Positions 11,459-22,796 are shown, counted from the first letter of the stretch. The stretch: 64,000 nucleotides of DNA from Tanypteryx hageni (GCA_028673005.1 CM054118.1:2315410-2379409), one strand, 5' to 3'. Notes: generated from the sequence alone by a model not told the origin. Translations and numbers: made by a program.

Positions 11459-13413
11459 GTGTACATATTTAAAAATGCTAACTTTGCGGACTTTAAAGAG
11501 AAACTTATTAAAGATTACGCAACTTTCAGAAAATTAGCAAGCACGAAGAACGTTGAGGAAACTTGGAAAGCTTTCTTATCAGTAATTAGAACAGGTAAAA
11601 ATACGTACATACCAAGTAAATATATTACCGATAATGGAGAACCTAGGTGGTATAATCGGCAGGTTAGATGTGCTTTCAGGCGACATAGAAAGCTTCACTC
11701 GAAACTTAAATGCGCCAAAAATAATACGTCACAGGAGGTAATAAATACAATTTAAAACAAGTACAGAAATTGTCGGACTTGGAATAAAAAGATTATGCGC
11801 AAGGCATTAATGAATTTCAAGAAAAAGATTCTCTGTGAACATCTAAACGAAAATCCCAAAATCTTTTGGTCTTATGTTAGAAAAGTTCAAGATCGACGCC
11901 CAACGGTAGCACCATTAAGAAACGAAAAGGGAGAGGTAGTTTACGATAGCATTGATAAAGAAAACTTGTTAAACTCATTTTTTCAAAGCGTATTTACGAC
12001 CGAAGTGGAGAAAGGGAAGGACGATCCACCCGAACCAAGCGAAGAGAAGATGAACGATATACTTATATCAGCGAAAGGGATAGCAGAACAGCTCAAAATC
12101 AGCAATGCAAACAAATCCCCGGGACCGGAAGAGATATCAGCTAGAGTAATAAAGGAATTAGCGTTAGAATTAACACCTTATCTCAAAACAGTTTTCAGTA
12201 AGTCACTTAGTCATGGCGTTATACCTAAGGAATGGAAATTAGCGTTTATAACTCCGCTACATAAAGGCGGGAAAAAATACGACCGAGAAAACTACAGGCC
12301 GATTTCGCTAACCTCAATATCTTGCAAGATTCTAGAGTACATAATCGTTAGTTCTGTGATGGACGTCTTAGATAGCCAGGACTTGCTCAGTAAATAATCA
12401 GCACGGTTTTAGTAAGGCAAGATCTTGTGAAACTCAGCTCGCTCTGTTTGCACATGATATACTACGATCCGGTGATCGAAAGACTCAGACGCGGCTTTTC
12501 TTGACTTCAAGAAGGCATTCGATAAAGTCCCTCATACTAAGTTATTGAAAAAATTACAAGCCTGTGGAATAAGTCGAAAGATAATCGAGTGGATCAGGGA
12601 CTTTCTAAATGATCGGAAACAAATAGTAATTTAAATCAAATTCGGTCAGCGTGGCCTCCGGCGTTCCACAGGGAAGTGTCATCGGTCCCCTATTATTCCT
12701 TATATACATAAATGACTTAGATAATGTTATTACAAGAAAAATCAAGTTATTCGCGGATGATAAGGTAGTTTACTGAGAGATTAACAGTCCTGCTGATCAA
12801 GCATTACTTTCTAACGACCTACACGCAATTTTCGAGTGGTGTAAAGAGAGGCAGTTAGAGCTGAACTTAGGTAAGTGTTCCGTCATGAGATTCTGGAGAA
12901 GCAAAGAAATTGAGGCGATGAATTACAGTATAGAAGGCGTACATATAAAATTAGCCGAATCCCTCAAAAAATTAGGTGTCGTTTTAACAAGTAACCTCTC
13001 GTGGGACACACACATATGAAATATATCCGGGAAAGCTAAGCAGAAACTAGGATTCATCAAACGGATAGTAGGTAAAAGCGAATAAAAAGTCAAAGAGACA
13101 TATTACTTTTCTTTAGTAAGAGTATGCGTCGAGCATATGGAATCCGTACGAAAAAGGATTAATCACCGAGTTAGAGAAAGTGCAGCGAAAAGCTGCTAGA
13201 TTCGTCAAAAATTGTTATGATAGAAATAAAAGCGTTACAGGCTTGATACAGGACTTAGGATGGGAATCACTAACTGAGCGCCGATTACGTGCTAGGTTAA
13301 AACTTCTTGAAAGATTTAGAACGTGTACTTTCTCCAGCGACGTCGAAGAAATAATAAGAACTCCCACCTATATCGGTAGAATGGACCATCCTCGTAAAAT
13401 AAGAGAGAGATAG
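11459..13413 (+). pseudogene. LINE A ORF2, reverse transcriptase and C-terminal region
   Basis: The open part at 11795-12397 has NKSPGPEEISARVIKE, VIPKEWKLAFITPLHK and ENYRPISLTSISCKILE. After a frame break come [49 protein letters not shown] and LFADDKVVY, where the RT catalytic FADD is intact. The C-terminal tail at 13180-13413 (QRKAARFVKN, RLRARLKLLERF) is the family's usual end. At least six frameshifts or stops between 12390 and 13180 kill it. Confidence 0.88.
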
Positions 13414-13613
13414 CCTGTAGAACGGAGAGATACAAAGGCTCATTTTTCCCTATATATAGCTGAGCAGAATAAAACTTGCGATCAAAAGTAACCTCGCGTA
13501 GGGGCATAAACCCAGACCTAATTTTGGAGTTTTCCCACTTGGTGTTAATGCACCCCCTGCCACACACCCTTGCGGTGGCTTGCAGGGTAAACTGTAGATG
13601 TAGATGTAACTTA

Positions 13614-14010
13614 CTTTTAAAGGTATTCACGAAGCTTATAATTTCGTCCACGTTTTTATTTTTTCCGTGAAGCTCCAAATTTAATTTGTTCAATAAAATT
13701 GTAATGTCTTTTAGAAAAGCCAAATCCAAAATCCAATCAACATCAACAAGTTCTTTCTAGACATCTCCCCTTTTATTTAAAAAACTTAATTTCTGATATA
13801 AGTTCCAGAAACCTTTCTAATACACGCCGCTTACTTAGCCAGCAAACTGCAGAATGTATTGGTAAATCACTATATTCTGAATGTACGTATTCTAGAAAAG
13901 TTCTAAATAGGCGCAGCTGCGAAGCTTTAGCCCTGATCGAGTTGATAATTTTTAAGACAAGTCCCATTACCTCTTGCATTTTTGCCGACTTTCCGCACAG
14001 AATTTGTTAA
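13614..14010 (-). pseudogene. hAT-1 transposase, central part
   Basis: The minus strand reads LCGKSAKMQEVMGLVLKIIN, SIRAKA, SEYSDLPIHSAVCWLSKRRV, LERFLELISEI and, in the next frame, MDLAFLKDITILLNKLNLEL then HGKNKNVDEIISFVNTFK. These are the successive conserved blocks of GTF2IRD2/SCAND3-type hAT transposases. A stop near 13770 separates the two frames. LINE A entered immediately after the FVNTFKSK codons. Confidence 0.8.
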
Positions 14011-14200
14011 AGTATAATACAGGGTAGGATTGGAATTTTGGAAACTGAGGATCTGCCTTACCTATGAATCCATTATTGCAAGCTCTCATTGCATTGCTTG
14101 ATTTCGTTTTAATCGCACAACATAAAACTACAATTTTACCAGAATCGTGACCAAATACTACAAGGTTGACTTAACGATTTTCAGGTTAATAAACATTGTA

Positions 14201-15014
14201 CAGTAATACGCCGATTTACATCGAGGATACGTTCCTGAAAATCACGACGTAAATCAAATCACCATATATCGAAACGAGTTTACCATAAGAATCAATGCAA
14301 CAAGGGGCGGTGCATGCAAGTTATCAAAACTTTCAGCTATTAATCAGTTCAAATGAAGGCGCCCATAACTATAATGCAATTAACACCATCATAAGATGTG
14401 ATAAAACGTTTGAATAAATTAAAAGGTATATATACTTATTCAGAAAATAGGGGATTTAAAAAAATATTTGTCCATTTAAATCTGCTTTTTGGCCGAGTTT
14501 TCGGGAGGTGTCATTTTCCCATTCTCTGTTAAGTCATTATAAAGACTTTTTGCCTTTTCCGGTGCTCGGTAAAAGTTCCATTTTTTCTATCCGACAACTG
14601 ACTAGGATTGCCAAGAGTTAAGAATATTTCTCCAAAATTTCACAATATACAGAACTACCGAACGCCACAACAAATCTTTTGGACAAACGATAAGAGATTG
14701 TTACAATCGGGAATTTTCAAAACCAATATTTTCGGTTATCGACTACCAACCGATTCATTTGTGATTCGTAATCGTAATTGTTCTTGTTTAGATGTTTTAA
14801 AATTTTATATTAAATTAAGTATAGTAATTCATTACCCGATTTAGGAAGCTGAAAACTGAAAAATCTGAGATTTTTCGGACTTATTCCGGTTAAATTTGGG
14901 ACGAAGACGTAACTTCGAAGCAAATCAACACAAATCGGTACAGAGGTATCAAGTTATTGGTGACATAAATTCGAATCAACGCAAATGGGGGCAACGTAAA
15001 TCGGGGTATTACTG
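14201..15014. mobile_element. pogo/Tigger-like MITE nested in hAT-1
   Basis: The ends are CAGTAATACGCCGATTTACA and, inverted, CAGTAATACCCCGATTTACG, the pattern of pogo/Tigger termini. The left flank is TA but the right flank is CA, so the TA duplication is only half preserved. Length is 814 bp with no transposase domain. Confidence 0.7.
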
Positions 15015-15974
15015 CACCAGGTTTCGTCAACAGCGACTTCTACTATGAGAAACTATATGGAGGTGTATTCGTTATCCGTGTTGTACCAAAGAATTTAGTT
15101 TTGGACACAACAGAATTTTCAACATAAGATAATAAAGCAAAATTAAGCCAAGGCTTAAAATAAATGCAATGCCACGACAACCTCTCTATTAAAAGAATCG
15201 CTGTGCTAAATGTTCTCTCGAAATCAAAGAATAAATAAATATGTATACAGAGAAAAATTTAGACTTAATCCACTCGATTTATGTCCTTTCCTCATCTGCT
15301 GAGTAACACGTGTTTTTGCAGCCACCGAAATGTTTTACTATAAATAACAAATTTGTATTAATTCTTAATTCGCCTTCAATTTTAAGTGAAGATTGTTAAG
15401 ATACATATAGGCTCGTTTTTAATGCAATATACATAAAAAATGAAATTTACTAACCTCTCACAAAGGGCAGGGTAAAATACCGCCAAAGCCACGAAAACGG
15501 TGTGATCTTTCCTCGTCAAGTTTCAGAGAACGACTGCCAGAGTGCAAGGTTCGATTCATACGGAGGAGTGAAAGCATATGGAACAGTAGCCCCAAAATTA
15601 GGGGAAAACCCGAGGGATCGTGAAAAATCTTTACCAAGAAAACACCCCATGGATTAGACACGGGGAATATTAACATCGAACAATCGCTGAAGCAGCTCTC
15701 TTCTTCTTTCTTAAAAGGGAGTTACGGAAATACGCAGAGACACGTATATATGACCTACTCTCTCTGTATTGAGTTTCCCATGGAAAATGCCACCTGCAGA
15801 TATTATCCTAGAAACGCATGCTCTTTACTATATACGCTAAATGGCCGGATACATCTGCGGGCGACACTGCCCCTCCTAAAGGGCGAGAGGTAGCCCGCGG
15901 GCGACGTAATGGGCACCCCTGAGTTAGACTATACCGAATCCGAGTCCAACGATGATTTTCATATTTTCCATGCA

Positions 15975-16075
15975 GATTAAATGGGAAGGATAGTTCCTGG
16001 AATCGAACCCGGGACTTTCAATATTCGCAACAAAAACTATCCTCGGGAGCTCGGCTCTAGTAGCAGGAGATTTCC
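15975..16075 (-). repeat. tRNA-like SINE relic
   Basis: On the minus strand AGTCCCGGGTTCGATTCCAG contains a perfect B-box (GGTTCGATTCC). A weak A-box-like stretch (TAGAGCCGAGCTCCCGAGG) lies about 35 nt before it. The cloverleaf cannot be closed by eye, so a SINE or tRNA pseudogene is more likely than a working tRNA. Confidence 0.4.
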
Positions 16076-16795
16076 ACCTATGGTCATGTCTGTCGATGCA
16101 AAAGTCAATAGGGAGGACGGACAGAGAGGCAGACAACAACGGCGAAACTATAAACCTATTTCCATTCTGGAAAGTAGGCTAAAAATCATTTAATGTTTCA
16201 CTTATAAGAAGTTATAAGACAGAATAAAGGAAGCAAATTTGAATTCAATGCAACTAAGTCGTTGCATGTTGAACTCTCACGACGGTGCTCATAGGATATT
16301 TCATGTATTCCGATTGGAGAAGCCCGTCCCGATTTGCACGGTTTTTTCCAGGAACGCATGCACCGTGCAAAGGAGGTGCGAGGAGGGGTGAGGGAGGGGA
16401 AAATGTATGTTAGAATATACAGAAAATTTTCATTTCATAGAGCAAATTTTGCCTAGAGAAACATTGATCTGAAATATGAAAACGCTGCGAGAATTAATTG
16501 ATCCCGGACTAAATATTTTTTCCATCTGTCCAACGCTAATTTCTATCATTCGCGATGGCGTACACGTAAATATGTACGGCAGAAGTGTGTGCGACGTCGA
16601 AGTTGTTCGGATGGAGGTTGACTCGCATTCGACCGTGCGATGGTCCGATAAATTATCGATTGCCCAACAAACTGGTCAGCAAGAACTGCTTGTTATCGCT
16701 TGTCCGTGTCATGCTTTCATCCACCCGTTTCAACGTTAATCGCTTCGAAGGATGGAGGTGGCCGTCAGAAGGGGAAACACAGGAGATATGTTAGA
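16076..16795. other. no gene recognised
   Basis: A short frame at 16476-16739 has no family signature. No repeat structure was recognised. Confidence 0.4.
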
Positions 16796-17165
16796 ATCTG
16801 GAGAGATAGAGAGAGAGGGAGAGGGGGAGGGGTAGGGAGAGGGGGAGGGAGGGGGATGGGGAGGGGGAGAGAGAGAGAGGGGGACCGGGAGAGAGAGAAG
16901 GGGAGGGAGAGAAGGGGAGGGAGAGGGGGAGAGGGACAGGGGGAGAGGGACAGGGGGAGGAAGAGGGGGAGAGAGTGAGAGAGAGAGGGAGAGAGAGAGA
17001 GGGAGAGAGAGGGAGGGAGAGAGAGGGAGGGAGGGACGGAGGGAGGGAGGTAGGGAGGGGAGAAAGAGGGGCGGAGAGGGGGGAGAGAGGAGTGGGGAGA
17101 GAGGAGGGGGGGAGAGTGGGTAGAGAGGACGGGAGAGGAGGGAGGAGAGGGGGGAGGGAGAGTTG
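16796..17165. repeat. purine tract, (GA)n/(GGGA)n
   Basis: About 370 bp almost wholly A and G on the + strand, with GAGAGA and GGGAGG units. Reading frames across it are compositional artefacts. Confidence 0.95.
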
Positions 17166-18350
17166 TTTGGCAGGTGTTTGTCAAGTAAAGAGCCTTTTAT
17201 CTCTGCGAGATATTAACTTCTCCAAAAATCATATTTTCACCGGGTCTCGTAAGTTACGCTCGTTCATAATTTTAAAGGGATAGGTATGCAAGCTTTGGGT
17301 TTCGCGCCATGTAATACCTGTTTAGTGAGTTTATTTTTGATGTTGTGTCATTAGCTGTTGGACATGTGATCTATTGCTAGCATGTATCCTAGTTTTTTTT
17401 AGCTAGTAACACACCCGTTATGTGTCAAGCGCAAAGAAGATTTGTTACTACGAAGCTATCCGATATTTGTACAGCCGAGACGATGTTTAATGAAAAATTC
17501 GAGATACTTTATTAATTAAAAAGTTATAACGTAATTTTCACATATTGCTCTTTATGCGATATTTTCATAGTGTTATAGCTGGGATCGAAAGTGGGTATTG
17601 TTAAAAGTAATGTTAATGAATGCTAAACATTATTTTTTACAAAATCTCTTTATATGAAAATTCGTAGGACCTGAGGAACATCAACATTTAGTTTTCCTTA
17701 TCGAAAAATAGTTATACAAAAAGTTTTCTTCGGCGTCATTTGTTTAGATATTGTCCCCAAGTAACTTCTGTATTTCGAACATTAGCAGGAAAAACCCTGT
17801 ATTTATTGTGCCTTGCGATTGATACCAAAGTGTCTGCAATTGCATCAATAGCTAATATTACCGACACACAAAATTACTCTTTAGCAGCTAGTAATTATAG
17901 TCAAATTACTTTTCCGTAAATCTATCATAAACTTCAAAAGAATCATCGAGCACGTTTTATGGGTGTAAGAATTCAAAAAGAAGCACATTTAAAAAAGTAC
18001 TAATCTCAGGTATCTCCAATAGACAAAACAGGGTTATGAAAAACCAGATTCGCAATTCGGCTACAAAACTGGAGTCTTCAAATATAATTCACCTAAAATG
18101 GAATATAAGTTAAGGAATTTTTAATAGATACTTATAAAAGGACTGCTAGCGTAAAAAGATGTATTCTTTATCCGTCTGTACATCAAACGTGTTGATTTTT
18201 AATGCATTTTAATAGTAAAAATCTATGCTCGGTGACATTACCTGTTTAGGACGTGCTCTTCAGTTCCAACCGAGGAACAATATCGGTTCGCGTGACTCGA
18301 GGCGTTAAATTCGAACGATCTCCGCCCGTGAAGCGATGCAGATAAAGGGA
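17166..18350. other. no gene recognised
   Basis: AT-rich sequence without domain, RNA or repeat signature. Confidence 0.4.
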
Positions 18351-18354
18351 TGAA

Positions 18355-18670
18355 CCTAGAGAGAGAGAGAGAGAGTGGCATTCGGAACGCGCGATTGCGT
18401 TTGCTGCCTTGGTTGGGTTCGGTCGGCGGTTTGGCATGACGTAGCGAGAGAGAGGGGGGAGGGGATGGGAGGAGGGGGGGGGTGAGAGCCGGTAAGAGGA
18501 GAGTTGCAGGTGACGCGTTAGGGATTAGACAGGCGTGCGTTTATAAGTGCATCTGCGCATGCGTATGTGCGCGCTAACCGTAGAGAGAGGGAGGGAGAGA
18601 GAGAGAGAGAGATAAGCAGTAAGATGAATAGATAAGGAGAATGAGGGAGACATGCACACACACACACACC
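18355..18670. repeat. purine-rich and CA microsatellites
   Basis: Blocks of (GA)n at 18358-18376, 18440-18490 and 18583-18612, then (CA)n at 18655-18669. They are embedded in a CpG-richer segment up to 18850 that has no recognised function. Confidence 0.85.
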
Positions 18671-18993
18671 TTTTCTTGCGTTTAGGGAGTGAGGAGCCAT
18701 TTGATCGAGCGAACCGAATTGGTGTTCCGCGACCCGGAATAACTTTAGTCACCCGACAAGCCGACGGCGTTACTCGTTACGTGCCGCGCGCGTGCTCAAT
18801 AATGCCCGATTGTGCTTCCGTGTAGCTGTCGGAGCTACGCGGCTTAGTTTAAGCATGTGCTACCCTCTGGATCGAAGGGTGATTGAACCAAATTATATAC
18901 GCATATTAGCCTTGTTTATCCAATGCACAATATATTAAATGCCTTTTAAATCCGCTTATTCTACAGTTGCATTAAAATAGTAATTTGCTTATC

Positions 18994-19001
18994 AATCAGG
19001 G
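18994..19001 (+). repeat. target-site duplication of hAT-2, left copy
   Basis: AATCAGGG here is repeated exactly at 23957-23964. Eight base pairs is the hAT duplication length. Confidence 0.75.
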
Positions 19002-19304
19002 TAGTCCTTCCTTCCCGCCCGTTCTCGGGAATTTTTTACGGTTTCCCGGTTCCCGAATCCCGAGAAAAATTGGTCGGGAAATTGGGAAAACGGGAAAAAT
19101 TGCTCTTTGAACTCGGAAGTACCCACAATGGGAAATAAACGTCACTACTCGCAATGTATCTCTTAGAAATTTTTCCTAATTATTTTCCTAATTATCGCGA
19201 TCCAAAAGTTACCTTGCCACTGCCGGAAAAAATCCCAGGGAAACTCCCCAGGGAAAGTTTAGAAGAACGCCGCCAGACATGCTCGCGCGACACCAGAATC
19301 AGCT

Positions 19305-19916
19305 GTCAGATGGCCAGCTAACTTTAGCTCTGCCAAGTCAAATACATTCGATCAGTTTGTTTGCAGCTGATGATCGTGACGTATGTGAGTGTTCTTGGCC
19401 CTCTCAGCTGCTATCGGTAAGTCAGTCTATTTTTAAATACAATTTACATTGCTATTATATTATTCCAATATTACACAAATATGTTTGACAGCGCTTTTCA
19501 GTATTTAAATATTCGCTGCAGATTACAGACTTGCCAGGAAGCGAAGCAGTCGCTTAACCGATCAGTTGATCAGCTAATGATTTTGATATAGACGTGAGTT
19601 CGTGGCTCTCTCAGCTGCTACCGGTGAGTCATTTTTAAAAACACAATATACATTACTCCGTTTAAACGTGTAGTATGTTTTACGTAATCTTATAAGAAAC
19701 AAAAAAGAATGGAAATATATTGGTAATTTCCACACTTGATTCTGCGTAGTATTGTTAACCATGCTAGAATTTTCTTATATTATATTATTCCAATATCACA
19801 TCATAATGTTTAATGGCACTTTTTAGTATTTGAATATTCGCTGCACAATACAGATCTTTATAAATTATATTAATTCTTATTTCTTAATAATAACACATTT
19901 TTAAAATTTTTTATAG
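19305..19916 (+). repeat. duplicated hAT-2 leader with two splice-donor-like sites
   Basis: The block around 19395-19510 (CTCTCAGCTGCTATCG then GTAAGTC, then a TTATATTATTCCAATAT and AATATTCGCTGCA part) recurs at about 19600-19850 with CTCTCAGCTGCTACCG then GTGAGTC. Both copies put a consensus donor directly after the same exon-like sequence. The TTTTTTATAG ending at 19916 is a fitting acceptor just before ATTACCGTCACAATG, the transposase start. It likely represents alternative first exons of the transposase message. Confidence 0.5.
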
Positions 19917-19928
19917 ATTACCGTCACA

Positions 19929-20760
19929 ATGAGTAAAGAGTATAATGAATGTTGGGAATATTTTAGAAAAGATAAAGAAAATCAATCAGCTCGTTGTGAG
20001 ATATGCTCCAAATCTTTGCATTGCAAAGCATCATAAACCATTGGTCTACATAGGCACCTAGAATACATTCATGGAATGGAAAGGAAAAAACACTGAAATT
20101 AATAATGATGAGCCAAAGCCTTCATCTTCTAAGGGACAAACCACAATTTTACAGTATACCAAGGGACTAGATTTAGAAGAGACCGTAAGCAAACTAGCAG
20201 CCTTGGATGGAATATCAATCAACACTATCACAAAAAGTGAGTTTATTAGGGAAAGTTTCACAAGCAAAGGAATGCAGTTGCCAATAAGTCCATCTTCAGT
20301 TATGACACTAATACATCATTATTACAGTAAAGTGGAACAACTGTACATCCAGAAATTTGGTGTATTCAAATGTGATAATAAAAAACTGAACATTTCAATA
20401 GACGAGTGGACCAGTTGTAAGAATCGCAGATACATAAATGTTCATGTATACTGCAATGAGACTTCACTGAACCTGAATTTAATAAGAAATGGAAAGTGTC
20501 CTGCGGAAAAAGTGCTATTCTTACTCCAGGTAAGATTAGAAAACTTTCTGTTAAAACTTGAAACAGGTGTGGTTGCAACAACTAGAGATGGCGCAGCTGT
20601 TATGGAAAAATTCGGAAAATTAACACCGTCTATTCAACAGTTCTGCTACAATCATGCACTACATCTAGCTGTGACAAAAGTATTTTACTTTAAAAAGTTG
20701 AAAGGTGAAGCAACAGGAACATGTAGCAGCGATAGTGAATTCAATACAGATTCTGAATAA
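19929..20760 (+). pseudogene. hAT-2 transposase, BED finger and N-terminal body
   Basis: ATG at 19929 opens a BED zinc finger: CWEYFRKD, CEICSKSLHC and LHRHLEYIH supply the two Cys and two His that bind DNA. An in-frame TAA lies inside the finger at about 20034, and one extra A in the A6 run near 20085 shifts frame. The long open part (20071-20760) then carries ISIDEWTSCKNRRYINVHVY, TTRDGAAVMEKFGK and FCYNHALHLAV, the catalytic body blocks of this hAT group, where Asp of TRDGAA is a candidate active-site residue. It stops at TAA right before the foldback insertion. Confidence 0.88.
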
Positions 20761-20772
20761 GAGAAAGATGAT
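20761..20772 (+). repeat. target-site duplication of the foldback, left copy
   Basis: GAGAAAGATGAT here is repeated exactly at 21852-21863, flanking the inserted hairpin element. Confidence 0.75.
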
Positions 20773-21851
20773 GTTAAATAGAATTAACTCCTTGACCGTA
20801 AAATTCAAATTAGAGACAGACGAGGAAAGGAGGGGGGGAAAGGCAGGAAAATGCAAAAGACAATAAAAATTATAAACTTACAGGTTTAGGGGTTGTTACT
20901 ACACGCCAGGGACCTGATGTCACTCACACATTCACTCACTCAATCGCGCAAACACTAATCCTAAAGGTGGAAAAGGAAACGGGACCGGGTTTGCGAGAAA
21001 TTACTCTGCGCCAGGGACCCAAAAAATCACACCGTTGTTAGAAGGTTTGTGAGTCAATACGACCGCGACAGGGGCCTACTAAGCAACCACAAACACAAGC
21101 ACAGGTAAACGCCAAGAGGTAAAGGAAAAAAGGGGGAAGGAACGGGGAAATAAAACTAGGTTTACGGGAGATTAAACCACGCCAGGGACCTAGTATCGCA
21201 CACAGTGGCCTGTAGGTTTATGTGCCTTCCGGCAAAGACAAGGACCTAACAGACAAAACAGTCACACACGCAAGCACTCGTATACAGGTACACAAGATCT
21301 CTAAAAATGAGTTAACGTACTAAATACGTATTTCGAGAGCAATGCTGTCATCATCAGTAGCTGATGTATAATGAGGGGTGGGAGTGTTGTAGGCAGTATT
21401 TATATGTTTATGTGCTGAAGTGAAAGGGAGGGAAAGAGGTTCAGCCGTTACATGGTACAGAGGTGAAAGGGGGCGTGTGCGTGTGTTTGTGGTTGCTTAG
21501 TAGGTCCCTGTCGCGGTCGTACTGACTCACAAACCTTCTAACAATGGTGTGATTTTTTCGGTCCCTGGCGCAGAGTAATTTCTCGCAAACCCGGTCCCGT
21601 TTCATTTTCCACCTTTAGGATTAGTGCTTGCGCGATTGAGTGAGTGAATGTGTGAGAGACATCAGATCCCTGGCGTGGAGTAACAACCCCTAAACCTGTA
21701 AGTTTATAATTTTTATTGTCTTTTGCATTTTCCTGCCTTTCCTCCTCCCTCCCTTTTTTTCATCGTGTGTCTCTAATTTTGAATTTTACGGTAACGGAGT
21801 TAATTCTATTTAACATCAATTTCGCCGTAGTCTTCATCTTTACTTATTTAT
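20773..21851. mobile_element. foldback element, probably Penelope-derived, nested in hAT-2
   Basis: The element starts GTTAAATAGAATTAAC. Its left arm (20773-21105) is repeated in inverted orientation at about 21480-21815 with only scattered differences, so the DNA could form a hairpin of roughly 330-bp arms. It is flanked by an exact 12-bp duplication. GGTCCCTGGCG-type units recur several times inside each arm and in the centre. Each arm carries CTAAACCT followed by GTAAGT, comparable to the donor at the end of the PLE terminal repeat (CAACTTG then GTAAGT). The centre holds a hammerhead-like motif. There is no coding capacity. Confidence 0.7.
21317..21362 (-). ncRNA. candidate type I hammerhead ribozyme
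   Basis: On the minus strand, CUGAUGA (21357-21351) is followed by a helix GACAGC/GCUCUC with one mismatch and an AUU loop, then GAAA (21334-21331). A tiny helix III closes around ACGU, then UU as the NUH cleavage step (21324-21323). The flanks AGCUA and UAGU pair as helix I. An extra U separates CUGAUGA from helix II, which is a departure from the strict core. Minimal hammerheads are an established feature of Penelope-like terminal repeats. Activity is untested. Confidence 0.45.
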
Positions 21852-21863
21852 GAGAAAGATGAT

Positions 21864-22126
21864 AGCAAGTCTCTTAATCAGATGATGTGGCCCGAGCCGA
21901 TCAGTATGATTTGCAAGATGATGTATCTTCGGCAATTAGCAGTGTACGAAGAATTGTAAAACTGTTTAAATATTCTCCAATAAGAAATTCTCTTTTGCTG
22001 CAAGAAATAATCAAGAGTGAAAAAGGGGAACTAGAAGTCATTTTGGACTGTAAAACACGCTAGAACACACTGGAGAGAATGATAGAGAGATTTTTAAAGA
22101 TCCTAAATCCGATTAAGATTGTTTTA
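21864..22126 (+). pseudogene. hAT-2 transposase, central part
   Basis: The frame reads YDLQDDVSSAISSVRRIVKL, FKYSPIRNSLLLQEIIKS, GELEVILDCKTR then a TAG where the family has Trp (R-W-N), then NTLERMIERFLKILNPIKIV. This is the RWNS-type block of hAT transposases. The reading continues across the 670-bp insertion at 22127 into RELKLDHLWKEE. Confidence 0.85.
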
Positions 22127-22796
22127 TAATTTTCGGTGCAAAAACATCCACTGATGTGCTAAGTGCTAATGACAAAATATAGATAGAATATAGAAATATA
22201 ACAATCCAACAAGTTAAATTTGAATAGATTTAAGGAATACCACAATACAGAAATACACCTCATAGGTGAAGGCGATTCGAAACGAAACTTAGTTAATGTC
22301 AGTTAAATCACATCCAATAGTTACTATCACTCTTCCGGCTCCCGGTAGGTCAATGTCCACTCAACACTGAATAGTTTCTCTCTCAGCCGGGTAGAATTGG
22401 AATGGAAATGACACACACCTGCGTCGACTTCTCCTCTCGGTGCTCCGCTGTGCGTCTCGTCGCTCGGGAGGCCACTATCGGAATGGGCTGTCACGTGACG
22501 CCGGTGGTGAAGGAGGGAGGTAATGACGTCAGGCGGGTAATTCGAAATGGTTGAATTATTCTCGATGATTGGTCGCTTTTCTACTGTTCTTGCATAACCA
22601 TGGGAAAGAGGGAAGGTTAAAGAGGTGAGGGGTAATTAGGGTATATAATGCAGAGAGGCACCCCGGGAGGGCGTGTTGACCGTGGCGTGGCGTTCGTGGG
22701 TGTGGCTTTCAGTCCGGCGATATCACGAATATCGGCGATAAGTGCTATCGTATAAGTGCGGGAGTAAAAAGGGAGGAGAGGAAAAAAATCGCCACA
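22127..22796 (+). mobile_element. solo-LTR-like insertion in hAT-2
   Basis: The insertion is bounded by TTTA at 22123-22126 and 22797-22800. Deleting it with one TTTA restores the transposase frame exactly (KIVL then RELKLDHLW). It is GC-richer than its surroundings, has no coding capacity, ends in CA, and contains a TATA-like TATATAA at 22642-22648 near the 3' third, all compatible with a long terminal repeat. It does not start with TG, and no primer-binding site can be tested for a solo repeat. The strand is taken from the TATA box. Confidence 0.45.

Larger units (their letters stand above)
10066..13610 (+). mobile_element. LINE A: Jockey-superfamily (CR1/L2-like) retrotransposon, inserted in hAT-1
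   Basis: A 3.5-kb copy with an ORF1 esterase-like section, then an AP-endonuclease and reverse transcriptase reading region, ending in the microsatellite-like tail GTAGATGTAGATG. The 3' end (CACCCCCTGCC...TGCAGGGTAA then tail) is shared with LINE B (28140-28655) and LINE C (40026-42418). It sits inside the hAT-1 transposase and is flanked by a 9-of-10 duplication. Many stops and frameshifts make it dead. The 5' end is probably truncated inside ORF1. Confidence 0.85.
9276..15921 (-). mobile_element. hAT-1: decayed autonomous hAT, split by a LINE and a MITE
   Basis: The left end begins CAGGGGTGATCAAACC and the right end, on the other strand, begins CAGGGGTGCCCATTACG. Flanking octamers ggttgaac (9268-9275) and agttagac (15922-15929) match at 5 of 8 positions, all three differences being purine transitions, so an old target duplication is possible but unproven. 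Transposase pieces lie on the minus strand at both sides of a LINE (10066-13610). A MITE sits at 14201-15014. The transposase sections make hAT identity certain; the right boundary is the weak point. Confidence 0.55.

Noticed and set aside
15970..16080. Functional tRNA gene on the minus strand
   Set aside because: The B-box is perfect but no acceptor or anticodon stem closes; a SINE or pseudogene is more likely.
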